A stretch of 64,000 bases of DNA from positions 221,876-285,875 of the forward strand of contig CAWIBR010000016.1 of the NCBI GenBank assembly GCA_963834425.1, given 5' to 3'. Position 1 is the first letter of the stretch; every line of letters starts with the position of its first letter. The position numbers were made by a program, and so were the translations under genes. Shown piece after piece: positions 37,662 through 46,611 of the stretch. Below the pieces are notes generated by a model, which searched no databases, was not told the DNA's origin, and was given only the letters and a program-made list of their open reading frames with translations. Source of the stretch: CAVURS01 sp963834425 (GTDB lineage: Bacteria > Actinomycetota > Actinomycetes > Actinomycetales > CAVURS01).

Positions 37662-39318
37662 TCAGCGCACAGCGGCGGCGACGGCCCGGCCGACGGTGCG
37701 GCCGGAGAAGATGCAGCCGCCCAGGAACGTGCCCTCGAGCGCGCGGTAGCCGTGCATGCCGCCGCCCCCGAAGCCGGCGACCTCGCCGGCGGCGTAAAGA
37801 CCGGGCAACGGCGTGCCGCCAGCCTGCAGGGCCCGCCCGGACAGGTCGGTCTCGATGCCACCCAACGTCTTGCGAGTCAAGACGTGCAGGCGTACGGCGA
37901 TGAGCGGGCCCGCGGCGCGATCGAGCAGCGGGTGCGGCTTGACCGTGCGGATCAGCTTGTCGCCGACGAATCGCCGCGAGGCGTAGATCGCAGCCAACTG
38001 CGGGTCCTTCCCCAGACCGGTCCGCACCTGCGCATCCCGTTGCCGCACAGTGCGTTCCAGCTCGTCGGCGTCGATCAGCGGCTCGCCGACCAGGTCGTTC
38101 ATGGCCGAAACCAGATCGCGGATGTCCGCGCGGACGATGAAGTCCTCGCCGTGATCGAGGAAGGCCTGCACCGGCGCGGGCACATCGACCCGGGCCCGGC
38201 TCAGGACCTGCTTGACGTCGCGCCCGGTCAGGTCCGGGTTCTGCTCCGAACCGCTGAGGGCGAACTCCTTGCCGATGATCCGCTGGTTGAGCAGGAACCA
38301 CGAGTGCCCGTGCCCCGACCGGGTCACGTGCGAGAGCGCACCGAGCCCGTCGAATCCCGGGTAGAGCGGCGGGGGCAGCCGGTGCCCTTCGGCGTCCAGC
38401 CAGAGCGGCGAAGGCCCGGACAGGATGCGGATGCCGTGCCGATCCCAGACCGGCGAGTGGTTGCGGATGCCCTCCGGGTAGTGCCACATCCGGTCCGGGT
38501 TGATGACCCGGGCCCCGGAGGCCTCCGCGACGCCGAGCATCAGGCCGTCGACGTGGGCCGGTACACCCGAGAGCATGTGCTCCGGCGGCGTACCGAGCCG
38601 GGCCGGCCAGCTGCGCCGGACCAGGTCGTGGTTGGCGCCGATGCCACCCGAGGTGACGATCACCGCCTGGGCCCGCAGAGCGAAGTCACCGACAGCAACC
38701 CGCGAGCTGGCGACGCCGCGCGGGACCGAGCTCGGCTCGAGCAGCTCCCCATCGACGCCGTCCACGACCCCCGCCGTCATCGACAGGCCAGTGACCCGGT
38801 GCCGGAAGCGCAGCTGCACTCGGCCCCGGTCGACCGCCTCCCGCACCCGCCGGACGAACGGCTCCAGCACGCCCGGGCCGGTGCCCCAGGTGACGTGGAA
38901 GCGCGGGACCGAGTTGCCGTGGCCGCCGGGGTAGTAGCCCCCGCGCTCGGCCCACTGCACGAGCGGGAAGAGCCGCAGTCCCTGCGCGTGCAGCCAGGCG
39001 CGCTTCTCGCCGGCCGCGAAATCGACGTAGGCCTCGGCCCACGGCCCGCGGCCAGAAGTCCTCGTCGCGGTCGAAACCGGCCGAGCCGAGCCAGTCCTGC
39101 CAGGCCAGCTCGTGCGAGTCGCGCACGCGGAGCCGGCGTTGCTCGGGGCTGCCGACGAGGAACAGGCCGCCGAAGGACCAGAAGGCCTGGCCACCCAGCG
39201 AGGCCTCGGGCTCCTGGTCGACGACGATCACGGAGCGACCGGCATCGGCCAGCTCGGCGGCCGCGACCAGCCCGGCCAACCCGGCTCCTACGACGATCAC
39301 GTCAGCATCAGCGGGCAT
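37662..39318 (-). CDS. FAD-binding dehydrogenase (flavocytochrome c/KSTD-like), one frameshift
   Basis: About 551 residues. The N-terminal dinucleotide fold is DVIVVGAGLAGLVAAAELAD with the ribose-binding acid in VIVVDQEPEASLGGQAFWSF. A one-base indel near 39047 separates RDEDFWPR from WAEAYVDFAAGEKRAWL. The distal part has GVPAHVDGLMLGVAEASGA and the closing FAD motif LPGLYAAGEVAGFGGGGMHGYRALEGTFLGGCIFSGR. It matches the large FAD-dependent dehydrogenase group that includes 3-ketosteroid dehydrogenases and fumarate reductase flavoproteins. The substrate is unknown. It is divergent from the Pr6Pr gene, 58 bp apart. Confidence 0.87.
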
Positions 39319-39376
39319 GCTGCGACCCTACGACCCCGGCGTTGTGCCCGGCCGGACCAGTCGAGAGGATCACCAG

Positions 39377-40076
39377 GTGCCCACCCCGTCCCCGGCCCCT
39401 GCGCGAGTGCGCCGGTTGACGGGGGCCCAGGCCCAACTGGTCCGGGTCTATTACGGCGTGCTCGCCCTGGTCGTCACGGTCGCGCTGGTCGCGCAGTTCT
39501 TCGTGACGCTGGAGATGACCGTTCCTTCGACCGGCACCCGGCTGATCCGATTGGTGAGCTTCTTCACGATCCAGAGCAACGTCCTGGTCTGCATCACGAG
39601 CTGGGCCCTGGCCGTGCGATCCCGACCGTCGTGACCTGCTCTGGCGGGTGCTGCGGGTCGACGCCTTGGCCGGCATCTGGATCACCGGTCTGGTCTACAC
39701 GATCGCGTTGGCCGGGTTGCAACACCTGCATGGCTGGGCTCGGTTGTGCGACAACGTCTTTCACTATGTCGTGCCCATCGCGGCGTTCCTCGGCTGGCTG
39801 GTGATCGGTCCTCGCGGCCGAGTGGACCGCGCGACCGTCCTGTGGGGGCTGATCTGGCCGTTGGCCTGGTTCGGCTACACCCTCCTGCACGGCGCCGTGA
39901 GCGGCTGGTACCCCTATCACTTCATCGACGTGAAGCGGATCGGCTACGGCCAGGCACTGGAGAATGCCCTGCTCGTCACTCTGCTGCTGGGCGTCGTCCT
40001 GTGCGCCATCTGGCTGGTCGACCGCTCGGCACCGTCACTGACCGGCCGGGCCCGACTACGCCCCCTGCGCAGCTGA
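39377..40076 (+). CDS. Pr6Pr family six-helix membrane protein, one frameshift
   Basis: About 232 residues from the GTG at 39377. Six membrane segments alternate with short loops. The Pr6Pr signatures are RLVSFFTIQSNVLVCITSWALA in the first half and, after an indel near 39620, VDALAGIWITGLVYTIALAG, FHYVVPIAAFLGWLVIGPRG and HGAVSGWYPYHFIDVKRIGY. Hydrolase-like roles have been proposed for distant relatives (AIG1/FAR-17a). In actinobacteria the function is unknown. The 3' end overlaps the convergent kinase gene by 21 bp. Confidence 0.85.
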
Positions 40077-41032
40077 GGCCAGGAAGGCGTCGATCTCGGC
40101 CCGGGTCGGCGCGGTGGCGGCGCCGCGCCGGGTGACCGCGAGCGCCGCGGCGGCGTTGGCTCGCCGGGCCGCCGAGACCGGGTCGAGACCCGCGGCCAGA
40201 CCAGCGATCAGCACGCCGGTGTGGGCGTCGCCTGCGCCGGTGGCGTCGATCGCCCTCACGACGTACGCCGGAAGGTCGACCGGCTCGCCGCCCGGGCCGC
40301 TGATCGTGCAGCCGGCGGCGCCCGCGGCGTACGCAGATCAGGGCCTGGTCACCGACGGCTGCTTGCAACGCGGCGAAAGTGGTCCGCGCTGCCCTCCGGT
40401 ACGCCGCTGAGCCAGGCTGCCTCGCGAGCGTTGACGGTCAGCAGGTCGGTGCGGCCGAGCACCGGGGCCAGCCGCTCCGCGGGGATCTCGCCGACCAGCG
40501 GCCCGGGGTCGAGGACGACCCGGGGACCGGGCCCGAGGCCGGCGACCCAGGCCGACAGGGGCGGGCCGCTGACCGGGTAGGCGAGGTCGTAGCCGGAGAC
40601 GTAGACCAGGTCTTCGGCGTCGAGCGACTGCTCCGCCAGGTCGGCCCCGGCCAGCTCGGCGTCCACACCAGCGCAGGTCACGAACGTCCGCTCGCCGTCC
40701 GGCTCCAGCAGCACGAAGCAGACGCCGGTGTCGGCCGTGTCGGCTGTGTTGTCGCTGTCAGCTCTGTCCTCGGTGGATCCGCTCAGCGCGACCTCGACCC
40801 CCTCGGCGGCCAAGGCGGCTCGCACCAGGTCGCCGTACGATCCGCTGCCGTGGCGGCCGACCCAGCGGCACCGCAGGCCCTGCCGAGCCGCTGCGGCCAC
40901 CACGTTGAAGCCGCCGCCGGCCGCCGACCGCGGTCCGGTCGCCAGGACATCGCCGCCACGCTCCGGCAGGTGAGGCACGTCGACCACCACGTCGACCAGG
41001 ATGCTGCCGGTCGAGACCAGGCGCGGACTCAT
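40056..41032 (-). CDS. PfkB family carbohydrate kinase (ribokinase-like), frameshifted
   Basis: About 325 residues. The N-terminus has the PfkB sugar site (STGSILVDVVVDVPHLPERGG and AAGGGFNVVAAAARQGL). The middle has RVVLDPGPLVGEIP and LLTVNAREAAWLSG, and the C-terminus has the catalytic anion hole AIDATGAGDAHTGVLIAGLA. Two indels between about 40260 and 40370 break the segment VGDQALICVRAAGAAGCTIS. The ATG overlaps the stop of the ADP-ribosylglycohydrolase gene (ATGA). Linkage with that enzyme suggests phosphorylation of ribose or a nucleoside released from an ADP-ribosylated or N-glycosidic substrate. Confidence 0.85.
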
Positions 41033-42075
41033 AGCGACGGTCCAGAGTTGTTGTGCCGCAGGGCCAACAGCCCATCGGTGAGCCGGTCGAGAGTGGACGT
41101 CAGGCCCGGGTTGGCCCCGGCCAGGACCTCGACCGGTGCGGCCGGGAGGGCACCAGCGCCTGCGACTGCTCCGGCAATGGCCCCGGCCATCGCGGCGATC
41201 GTGTCGCTGTCACCACCCAGGCTCGCCGCCGCGCGAATGACGAGCCACGGGTTGTTGTCGACCAGCAACGAAGCGAGAGCGATCGCCGCCGGCACCGACT
41301 CCTCGGTGGCCAGGCTGGTGCCGACGTCGGCGATCACCCGGTCCATCGCGGTCGTGATGCCGCAGCCACTCACCCGGTCGACCGCCGACCGGATCCGATC
41401 GGCCACCGCACCGGCCCGTGCTCCCGGTGGCGTGCCGGCCTGGTCGCGCTCGACCAGGGTCGCGGCGGCCATCGCCCCCTCCACCGCCTCGGCGATGGTC
41501 CGGCCGGCGACGCCGGCACTCACCGCGGCCGCGACCGCGGCGGCCCCGGCGATCGCCAGCGCCGTGTTGTGCGTCGGCCGGCTGACCTCAGCGACCCGGT
41601 CGATCAACTGCTCCAGCCCGTCGGCCGCCTCGATATCGCAGGCGATCCCGACCGGCGCGATGCGCATGGCTGCGCCGTTCGTCGTACCGCCCCGGCCGCT
41701 CTCCCGCGGTGATGCGCCGGACGCCAGGCGGTCCAGGGCCCGCCGGGTCGAAGGGCCGAGCAGGTCCAGCGAGCCGGCGGCCCGCATCCGGGCCTCCCAC
41801 GCCATCAGGCGCTCGGCCAGCGCGAGCGGCTCGACCCGGCCGCCCCCGGCCACGAGCAACTCGGCCACGATCACGGCCTGGTCGGTGTCATCGGTCACCC
41901 GGCCGGCGGGAAGGCCGGCGCTGATCGGGTTGTCCGCCGGACCCGCGCGGAATCCGTCGAGCAGCCCGTAGCGCTCCCGGACCACCGCGGGATCCAGCGC
42001 CTGCGTCGGCATCCCGAGCGCGTCCCCGAGCGCCAGCCCCAGCAGCGCGCCGTACGCCCGATCCCGCTCGGTCAT
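41029..42075 (-). CDS. ADP-ribosylglycohydrolase family protein
   Basis: 348 residues. The ATG at 42075 overlaps the upstream stop (ATGA), so the longer frame was rejected. The di-magnesium motifs are both present: GRVTDDTDQA near residue 58 and LGGDSDTIAAMAGAIAG near the C-terminus. The start AYGALLGLALGDALGMPTQAL is the family hallmark. These enzymes cleave the N- or O-glycosidic bond of ADP-ribose, or related ribosyl substrates. It is the middle gene of a three-gene operon with a mycothiol isomerase family protein and a PfkB kinase. Confidence 0.93.
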   Translation of the reverse strand: MTERDRAYGALLGLALGDALGMPTQALDPAVVRERYGLLDGFRAGPADNPISAGLPAGRVTDDTDQAVIVAELLVAGGGRVEPLALAERLMAWEARMRAAGSLDLLGPSTRRALDRLASGASPRESGRGGTTNGAAMRIAPVGIACDIEAADGLEQLIDRVAEVSRPTHNTALAIAGAAAVAAAVSAGVAGRTIAEAVEGAMAAATLVERDQAGTPPGARAGAVADRIRSAVDRVSGCGITTAMDRVIADVGTSLATEESVPAAIALASLLVDNNPWLVIRAAASLGGDSDTIAAMAGAIAGAVAGAGALPAAPVEVLAGANPGLTSTLDRLTDGLLALRHNNSGPSL

Positions 42076-42896
42076 GGCGACATCGGGAGAGCGTCGACGA
42101 CGGCTCGGGCCATCGCCTCGTCTCCGACCAGCCCGACCGCAGTCGCCTCCGCGCCGTCGCGGCCGCAGGCCCGGGCGACCAGGTCGGCCCAGGCCAGCTC
42201 GATCACGGCGGTCGGCTCGCTCGGGAGCTCGCGGGTCAGGGCAGCCCGGCCGTCCTCGTCGACCACGACCGCCCGCTCGAAGTCCAAGCCGCCGCTGACC
42301 CGCAGCACCAACCCATCGCCCGGCTTCGCGCCGGCGGCCTTGGCCCACCGCATCGGCAGGACACCCACGATGGCGTCGCGGCTGACCTCGGCCCCGAGAC
42401 CGGACTGGTTGCCCGGCCGCCCGGTCGCCGTCCGCACGTCCTGCTCGTGGGCCCAGAGGTCGAAGACCCGGATCGGCAACGCGCCCTCAACCGGCACCTG
42501 GTTGCCCATGACCCCCAGCATCGTGTCCCCCGGTCGCGGCGGACTCGCCTGCAGCGCAGCGGTTCTCGTCGCGATGACGGCGCGGAGCAGGTCCACGAGC
42601 TCGGCCGGCGGCGTACCCCTGAGGGCATGCACGCCGCGCTCCATGTGCGCACCGATCTCATGCCGGATGTACGCCGCGGGCGGCGCTTCCGGTGCGAGCG
42701 GGCCGCCGGCCAGAAGCTGCTCCACCGAGACCACGTGGGCGACCTGGTCGTGCACGTCCCAACCGGGGCACCGGGTCGGTCGCGACCAGTCGTCCGCGTC
42801 CAGCGAGGCCGCCAGGTCGAGGATCGACTGCCAGGTCTGCTCCATGGCCAGCACCAGCCGGGCCAGTTGCGAGCCGGAGTCGCCGCCGTCGCTCAT
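42072..42896 (-). CDS. Mycothiol-dependent maleylpyruvate isomerase family protein
   Basis: 274 residues from the ATG at 42896. The DinB-like N-terminal bundle has WDVHDQVAHVVSVEQLLAGG with the metal-binding His, and the MDMPI signature VFDLWAHEQDVRTATGRPG carries the other His. The C-terminal sterol-carrier-like domain has GDGLVLRVSGGLDFERAVVV. Family members use mycothiol, the actinobacterial thiol, as cofactor for isomerisation or as a nucleophile in detoxification. It is the first gene of the operon and sets the promoter position upstream of 42896. Confidence 0.9.
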   Translation of the reverse strand: MSDGGDSGSQLARLVLAMEQTWQSILDLAASLDADDWSRPTRCPGWDVHDQVAHVVSVEQLLAGGPLAPEAPPAAYIRHEIGAHMERGVHALRGTPPAELVDLLRAVIATRTAALQASPPRPGDTMLGVMGNQVPVEGALPIRVFDLWAHEQDVRTATGRPGNQSGLGAEVSRDAIVGVLPMRWAKAAGAKPGDGLVLRVSGGLDFERAVVVDEDGRAALTRELPSEPTAVIELAWADLVARACGRDGAEATAVGLVGDEAMARAVVDALPMSP

Positions 42897-43134
42897 GGTC
42901 GGGAGAGTACGGCGTGACTGGTAGTCTGAGCGTGCTCGCCCGCCCGATCGGACCCGGCGTAAGACCCGGATCGAGGGCGTGACGAACCCCGCGAAGTGCT
43001 CATGGTTGACGGTGCTGCACGTTTCGATGCCGATGACCAGGCTCGACGATGCATGACCGTTGCCGGCGAACCCGCCGGACAGCACCACTGACGGTGCCCT
43101 GGCTCACCCGCCTGCGCACCGGCGTACCCATGGA

Positions 43135-44673
43135 ATGAGCAAAACCGTGTCCTCCCACACCCACCCGGGCGTGACCTTCGCCACCCTCGGCCTGCCCGCT
43201 GCCCTCGTGCAACGGCTCGGCCGCGACGGCATCACCGACCCCTTCCCGATCCAGGCCGCCGCCATCCCCGACGCGCTGGCCGGCCGCGACGTCCTCGGCC
43301 GCGGCCAGACCGGCTCCGGCAAGACGCTGGCCTTCGGACTGCCCCTGCTGGCCCGCCTCGAGGGACGCACCGCCAAGCCGCGCAAGCCGCTGGCCATGGT
43401 GCTGGTGCCGACCCGTGAGCTCGCCATGCAGGTGCATGACGCCCTGATGCCGCTGGCTCACGTCGTCGGCGTCCGCACCCGGCTGATCGCCGGCGGCCTG
43501 TCCTACACCAAGCAGATCAGCGGTCTCGAGCGCGGCACCGAGCTCGTCATCGCCACGCCGGGCCGGCTCGCCGACCTGGTCGAGCGCGGGTCCTGCGACC
43601 TGCGCGAGGTCGAGTTCGCGGTGCTGGACGAGGCCGACCACATGGCCGAGATGGGCTTCCTGCCGGCCATCACCGAGCTGCTCGACATGATCCCGGTCGG
43701 CGGTCAGCGGCTGCTCTTCTCCGCGACGCTGGACAAGGGCATCGATGGCGTCGTCGAGCGCTACCTGATCGACCCGGTCACCCACGCGACCGAGGCGGCT
43801 CAGGCATCCGTCACGACGATGGACCACCACGTCCTGCACGTCGAGCCCAACCACAAGGCCGTCGTCACCGCCGAGATCGCGGCCCGCGAGGGTCGCACGG
43901 TCGTCTTCGTGCGGACCAAGCTCGGCGCCGACCGGGTCGCGAGTCAGCTGCGGCTCAAGGGCGTCGCGGCCGCCGCGCTGCACGGCGGCCTGGCCCAGGG
44001 CGCGCGCAACGCCGTCCTCAACGCGTTCAAGGAGGGCACGCTGCCCGTCCTGGTTGCGACCGACGTCGCGGCCCGCGGCATCCACGTCGATGACATCGGG
44101 CTCGTGCTGCAGGTCGACCCGCCCCAGGACCACAAGGACTACCTGCACCGCGCCGGCCGTACGGCGCGCGCCGGCGGCCGTGGAACCGTTGTCACGCTTG
44201 CCCTTCCGCACCAGCGGCGGGCGGTCGAGCGGCTCACCTCTCAGGCCGGGGTCGACGTCATCGCTGCCACCGCGCGGCCGGGTGACGAGGCCGTCCAGCG
44301 GGCGACCGGTGCACGCAGTCCTCAGGGCGCCCCGATCTCGGACGAGGACGTGCGCCGGCTCACCTCGGTGCCGCGCGAGCGCGGTGGCCGGCCGGCTCGC
44401 TCCGGCGGACCCCGTCGTGAGGGTGGCCCGCGTCGTGAGGGCGGCCCGCGTCGTCGAGGGTGGCCCCCGTCGTACCGAGGGTGGCCCGCGTCGTACCGAG
44501 GGTGGCCCGCGTCGTACCGAGGGTGGCCCGGCGCGCACCGGCGGCAAGCGATTCGACGGCAAGCCGCGCAGTGCTGGCGGCAAGCGGTTCGACAGCAAGC
44601 CGCACCGCGCAGTCGCGCTAGTCACGACAAGAGCGCCGAGAAGCAACGCGCTCGGTACGGCGCGCCAGCCTGA
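43135..44673 (+). CDS. DEAD-box RNA helicase with basic RGG-type tail
   Basis: 512 residues as read. Motifs: Q-motif FPIQAAAIPDAL, I GRGQTGSGKT, Ia PTRELAMQV, Ib TPGRLADL, II VLDEADHMAEMGF, III SATLDKG, V ATDVAARGIHVDD, VI HRAGRTARAG. The start is the ATG at 43135. An indel near 44455 leaves the tail out of frame. In the neighbouring frame the same DNA encodes repeated EGGPRRT units and then GGKRFDGKPRSAGGKRFD, so the true stop is probably near 44621. It unwinds structured RNA during ribosome assembly, decay or cold adaptation. The basic tail should bind RNA non-specifically. Confidence 0.93.
   Translation: MSKTVSSHTHPGVTFATLGLPAALVQRLGRDGITDPFPIQAAAIPDALAGRDVLGRGQTGSGKTLAFGLPLLARLEGRTAKPRKPLAMVLVPTRELAMQVHDALMPLAHVVGVRTRLIAGGLSYTKQISGLERGTELVIATPGRLADLVERGSCDLREVEFAVLDEADHMAEMGFLPAITELLDMIPVGGQRLLFSATLDKGIDGVVERYLIDPVTHATEAAQASVTTMDHHVLHVEPNHKAVVTAEIAAREGRTVVFVRTKLGADRVASQLRLKGVAAAALHGGLAQGARNAVLNAFKEGTLPVLVATDVAARGIHVDDIGLVLQVDPPQDHKDYLHRAGRTARAGGRGTVVTLALPHQRRAVERLTSQAGVDVIAATARPGDEAVQRATGARSPQGAPISDEDVRRLTSVPRERGGRPARSGGPRREGGPRREGGPRRRGWPPSYRGWPASYRGWPASYRGWPGAHRRQAIRRQAAQCWRQAVRQQAAPRSRASHDKSAEKQRARYGAPA
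44412..44530. repeat. Minisatellite encoding the helicase RGG-type tail
   Basis: Three perfect 21-bp copies of CGTCGTACCGAGGGTGGCCC+G lie at 44468-44488, 44489-44509 and 44510-44530, preceded by degenerate 18-bp copies from about 44412. In the correct frame each unit encodes PRRTEGG-type repeats. Slippage between units would alter tail length in multiples of seven residues. Confidence 0.8.
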
Positions 44674-44694
44674 TCGCGGCTCGGCCCGACTCTC

Positions 44695-44737
44695 ATTGAG
44701 GCAACGACGGGCAGAAGTGACGCGCGGTTGCCTCAAT
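44695..44737. repeat. Intergenic palindrome (family 1, copy B)
   Basis: ATTGAGGCAAC (44695-44705) and GTTGCCTCAAT (44727-44737) are perfect 11-bp arms around a 21-base loop. It sits at the convergent junction of the helicase and chelatase genes and overlaps the likely chelatase stop codon. The outer arm differs by one base from ATTGATGCAAC in copy A at 37532. Confidence 0.75.
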
Positions 44738-45546
44738 GACGGGCAGCGATCGCTTCCGCACTTGCCGTCGCGACGGATCACCAGCTCGACCAGCCGCGGC
44801 TCGGCACCGAGCGGCTCCGACACCGCGAGCGCACCGGCCGCCAGGCCGTCACGGCGCACGGCGTCGGGCAGGCGACCCGGGCGCGAGGAAGAGACTCGCG
44901 ACCGCCACCCGCTGGAACCCGCGCGACCCGCAGCTCGCGATCGCCTCGGACACCGTCGGGCCAGCACCAGTTGCGTACGCCGCAGAGCACCGGCCGGCCG
45001 CAGCCGCTGGGCCCAGCGGTCGGCGATGCTCTCGACGGCGGCCCGAGCGGCCGGGTCGGACGAGCCGGCCGAGGCCAGCACGACCGCGTCGCAGCCGTCC
45101 GCTCGACGCCTCGTCCGCCGACGCGTCCGACGGACGCAGCGCTTCGGCCAGTCGCGACTCGAGCGCGTCGAGCAGCCGGTCCGGCTCACCCGGCGCCGGG
45201 CGCCTGACCCAGCGCCGGAGCGATCGACCACGGTCAGCTCCGGATGGCCGGCCCGGACCTCGGCGACGGCGGCCGGCAGGTCGACCCGCAGGTGGTAGCC
45301 GGGCGCGAAGAGCAACGGCACAGCCACGACCTCACGAACCCCGCCGGCGACGAGCCCCCGCAGCGCCTCGCCGACCGAGGGCGCCGTGAAATCCAGGTAG
45401 GCCACGGCGACGGCGCGGCCGGGCAGCTCGCGGCGTACGGCGTCGGCGAGCTCGTCCACGACCAACTCCGCGCCGGGGTTGCGGCTCCCGTGCGCAACCA
45501 GCAGCACCGCCCGCCCCCCGAAGTTGTCAGCGCCAGGCGTCAGCAT
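44733..45546 (-). CDS. Sirohydrochlorin ferrochelatase (CbiX family), frameshifted
   Basis: About 270 residues. The N-terminal half is clean: VLLVAHGSRNPGAELVVDEL with the metal-binding His, YLDFTAPSVGEALRGLV, and VPLLFAPGYHLRVDLPAAV with the second His. The C-terminal half is preserved in pieces (DAVVLASAGSSDPAARAAVE, APGRLPDAVRRDGLAAGALA, EPLGAEPRLVELVI) separated by several indels between 44740 and 45220. The TGA at 44733 is reached in the shifted frame. It inserts iron into sirohydrochlorin for the siroheme of sulfite reductase, which fits its place behind cysH. The start may be the ATG at 45546 or an internal GTG. Confidence 0.78.
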
Positions 45547-45565
45547 TTGCCCTCCTGGCGCTGAC
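45526..45565. repeat. Palindromic element, family 2 copy C
   Basis: GTCAGCGCCAGG (45526-45537) and CCTGGCGCTGAC (45554-45565) form a perfect 12-bp stem with a 16-base loop that contains GCATTTGCC. It overlaps the ATG of the chelatase gene, so that start codon may belong to the element and not the ancestral gene. Confidence 0.7.
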
Positions 45566-45585
45566 CAGGCGCGTGCGCACGAGCG

Positions 45586-45629
45586 TTGTCAGCATCAGGA
45601 CCCAGCATGTGCGGTCCTGGTGCTGACAA
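45586..45629. repeat. Palindromic element, family 2 copy D
   Basis: TTGTCAGCATCAGGACC (45586-45602) and GGTCCTGGTGCTGACAA (45613-45629) form a 17-bp stem with one G-U pair and a 10-base loop. It lies 20 bp from copy C and just after the cysH stop. It shares the TTGTCAGC..CAGG arm with copies C and E. Confidence 0.7.
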
Positions 45630-45643
45630 GTCGTCGGCGAGGG

Positions 45644-46348
45644 TCAGCTGTGGATGCCGCATTCGGTCTTTCCCTGGCCCTGCCAGCGGCCGGAGCGCGG
45701 GTCGGCGCCCGGCTCGACCCGGCGGGTGCACGGCTCGCAGCCGATCGACGGGTAGCCCTGGGCGATGAGCGGGTGCTGCGGCAGGCCGTGCTCGCGCTGG
45801 TAGCTGGCGACGTCCTCGTCGGTCCACCGGGCGATCGGGTTGACCTTGACCTTGCCGTGGGTGGCGTCCCAGCCGACGACCGGCGCGTTGGCCCGCGAGG
45901 GCGCCTCGACCCGGCGCAACCCGCTGACCCACGCGTCGTACCCGTCGAGCGCGGTCGCGAGGGGGTCCACCTTGCGCAGGAAGCAGCACAGGTCGGGGTC
46001 GCGCTCGTGCAGCCGCGGACCGAACTCGGCGTCCTGCTCGGCCACCGACTGGCGCGGGGTCACGTTGACGACGGTGACCGGCAGCAGGCGCGAGACCCGG
46101 TCGCGCACCTGGAGCGTCTCGGGGAAGTGGTAGCCGGTGTCCAGGAAGAGCACATCGACGCCGGGCAGGGCCGAGCCCACCAGGTGCGACATGGTGGTGT
46201 CCTGCATCGAAGCGGCGACCGCGAGCCGGTGGCCGAACATCGCCACCGCCCAGCGCACGATCTCCTCGGCCGGCGCGAACTCCAGCTCGCGCCCGGCGCG
46301 CTCGGCGAGCGCCTCCAGGTCGATGTCGACGGTGGCGAAGCAGGTCAC
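45644..46348 (-). CDS. cysH: Assimilatory adenylyl-sulfate (APS) reductase
   Basis: 234 residues. The PP-loop-like fold begins VAASMQDTTMSHLVG, with DTGYHFPETL. Two Cys pairs (PDLCCFLRKVDPL and IGCEPCTRRVEPG) bind a [4Fe-4S] cluster, which marks the APS-reducing and not the PAPS-reducing type. The catalytic Cys is in the C-terminal KTECGIHS. It reduces adenylyl sulfate to sulfite with thioredoxin-like thiols. The GTG start overlaps the Zn-ribbon gene stop (GTGA). It is the third gene of the sulfite operon, so its control should follow the leader-peptide attenuator upstream of sir. Confidence 0.96.
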   Translation of the reverse strand: MTCFATVDIDLEALAERAGRELEFAPAEEIVRWAVAMFGHRLAVAASMQDTTMSHLVGSALPGVDVLFLDTGYHFPETLQVRDRVSRLLPVTVVNVTPRQSVAEQDAEFGPRLHERDPDLCCFLRKVDPLATALDGYDAWVSGLRRVEAPSRANAPVVGWDATHGKVKVNPIARWTDEDVASYQREHGLPQHPLIAQGYPSIGCEPCTRRVEPGADPRSGRWQGQGKTECGIHS

Positions 46349-46611
46349 GACAGGCTCCCTGTGGCAGGGGCGGATCCAGCAGGCACGTGCGCGAAACTCG
46401 TTGCAGCAGAACCAGACACAGCATCAGCGGGCAGAGCGGGCAGAGCCGAACGCGAAGCGGACAGATCGACCGGCGAGATCCCGATCAACCGGACGGCGAA
46501 GACGCGCCGACACGACGCGCACAGCCACGCGCCGTGGCTGTCCTCGTGTGGCCGCAGGTCCTCCTCCGCGCAGTAGGGGCAGTGCAGGACGGCCGAGTGG
46601 GTCTCGCTCAT
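46345..46611 (-). CDS. Small zinc-ribbon protein of the cysteine operon
   Basis: 88 residues, overlapping both neighbours by 4 bp (ATGA with sir, GTGA with cysH). LHCPYCAEEDLRPHEDSHGA and LCASCRRVFAVRL give a CxxC-(about 18)-CxxC zinc ribbon. The second half (from about residue 45) is a low-complexity Ala/Ser/Pro tail. Proteins of this kind sit between sulfite reductase and APS reductase in many actinobacteria. A redox or scaffold role for the pathway is plausible but unproven. Confidence 0.8.
   Translation of the reverse strand: MSETHSAVLHCPYCAEEDLRPHEDSHGAWLCASCRRVFAVRLIGISPVDLSASRSALPALPADAVSGSAATSFAHVPAGSAPATGSLS

Noticed and set aside
43000..44710. Extension of the chelatase frame through the whole helicase gene to give 848 residues.
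   Set aside because: Beyond about 44733 it is antisense to the DEAD-box helicase. The extension results from loss of the true stop by an indel.
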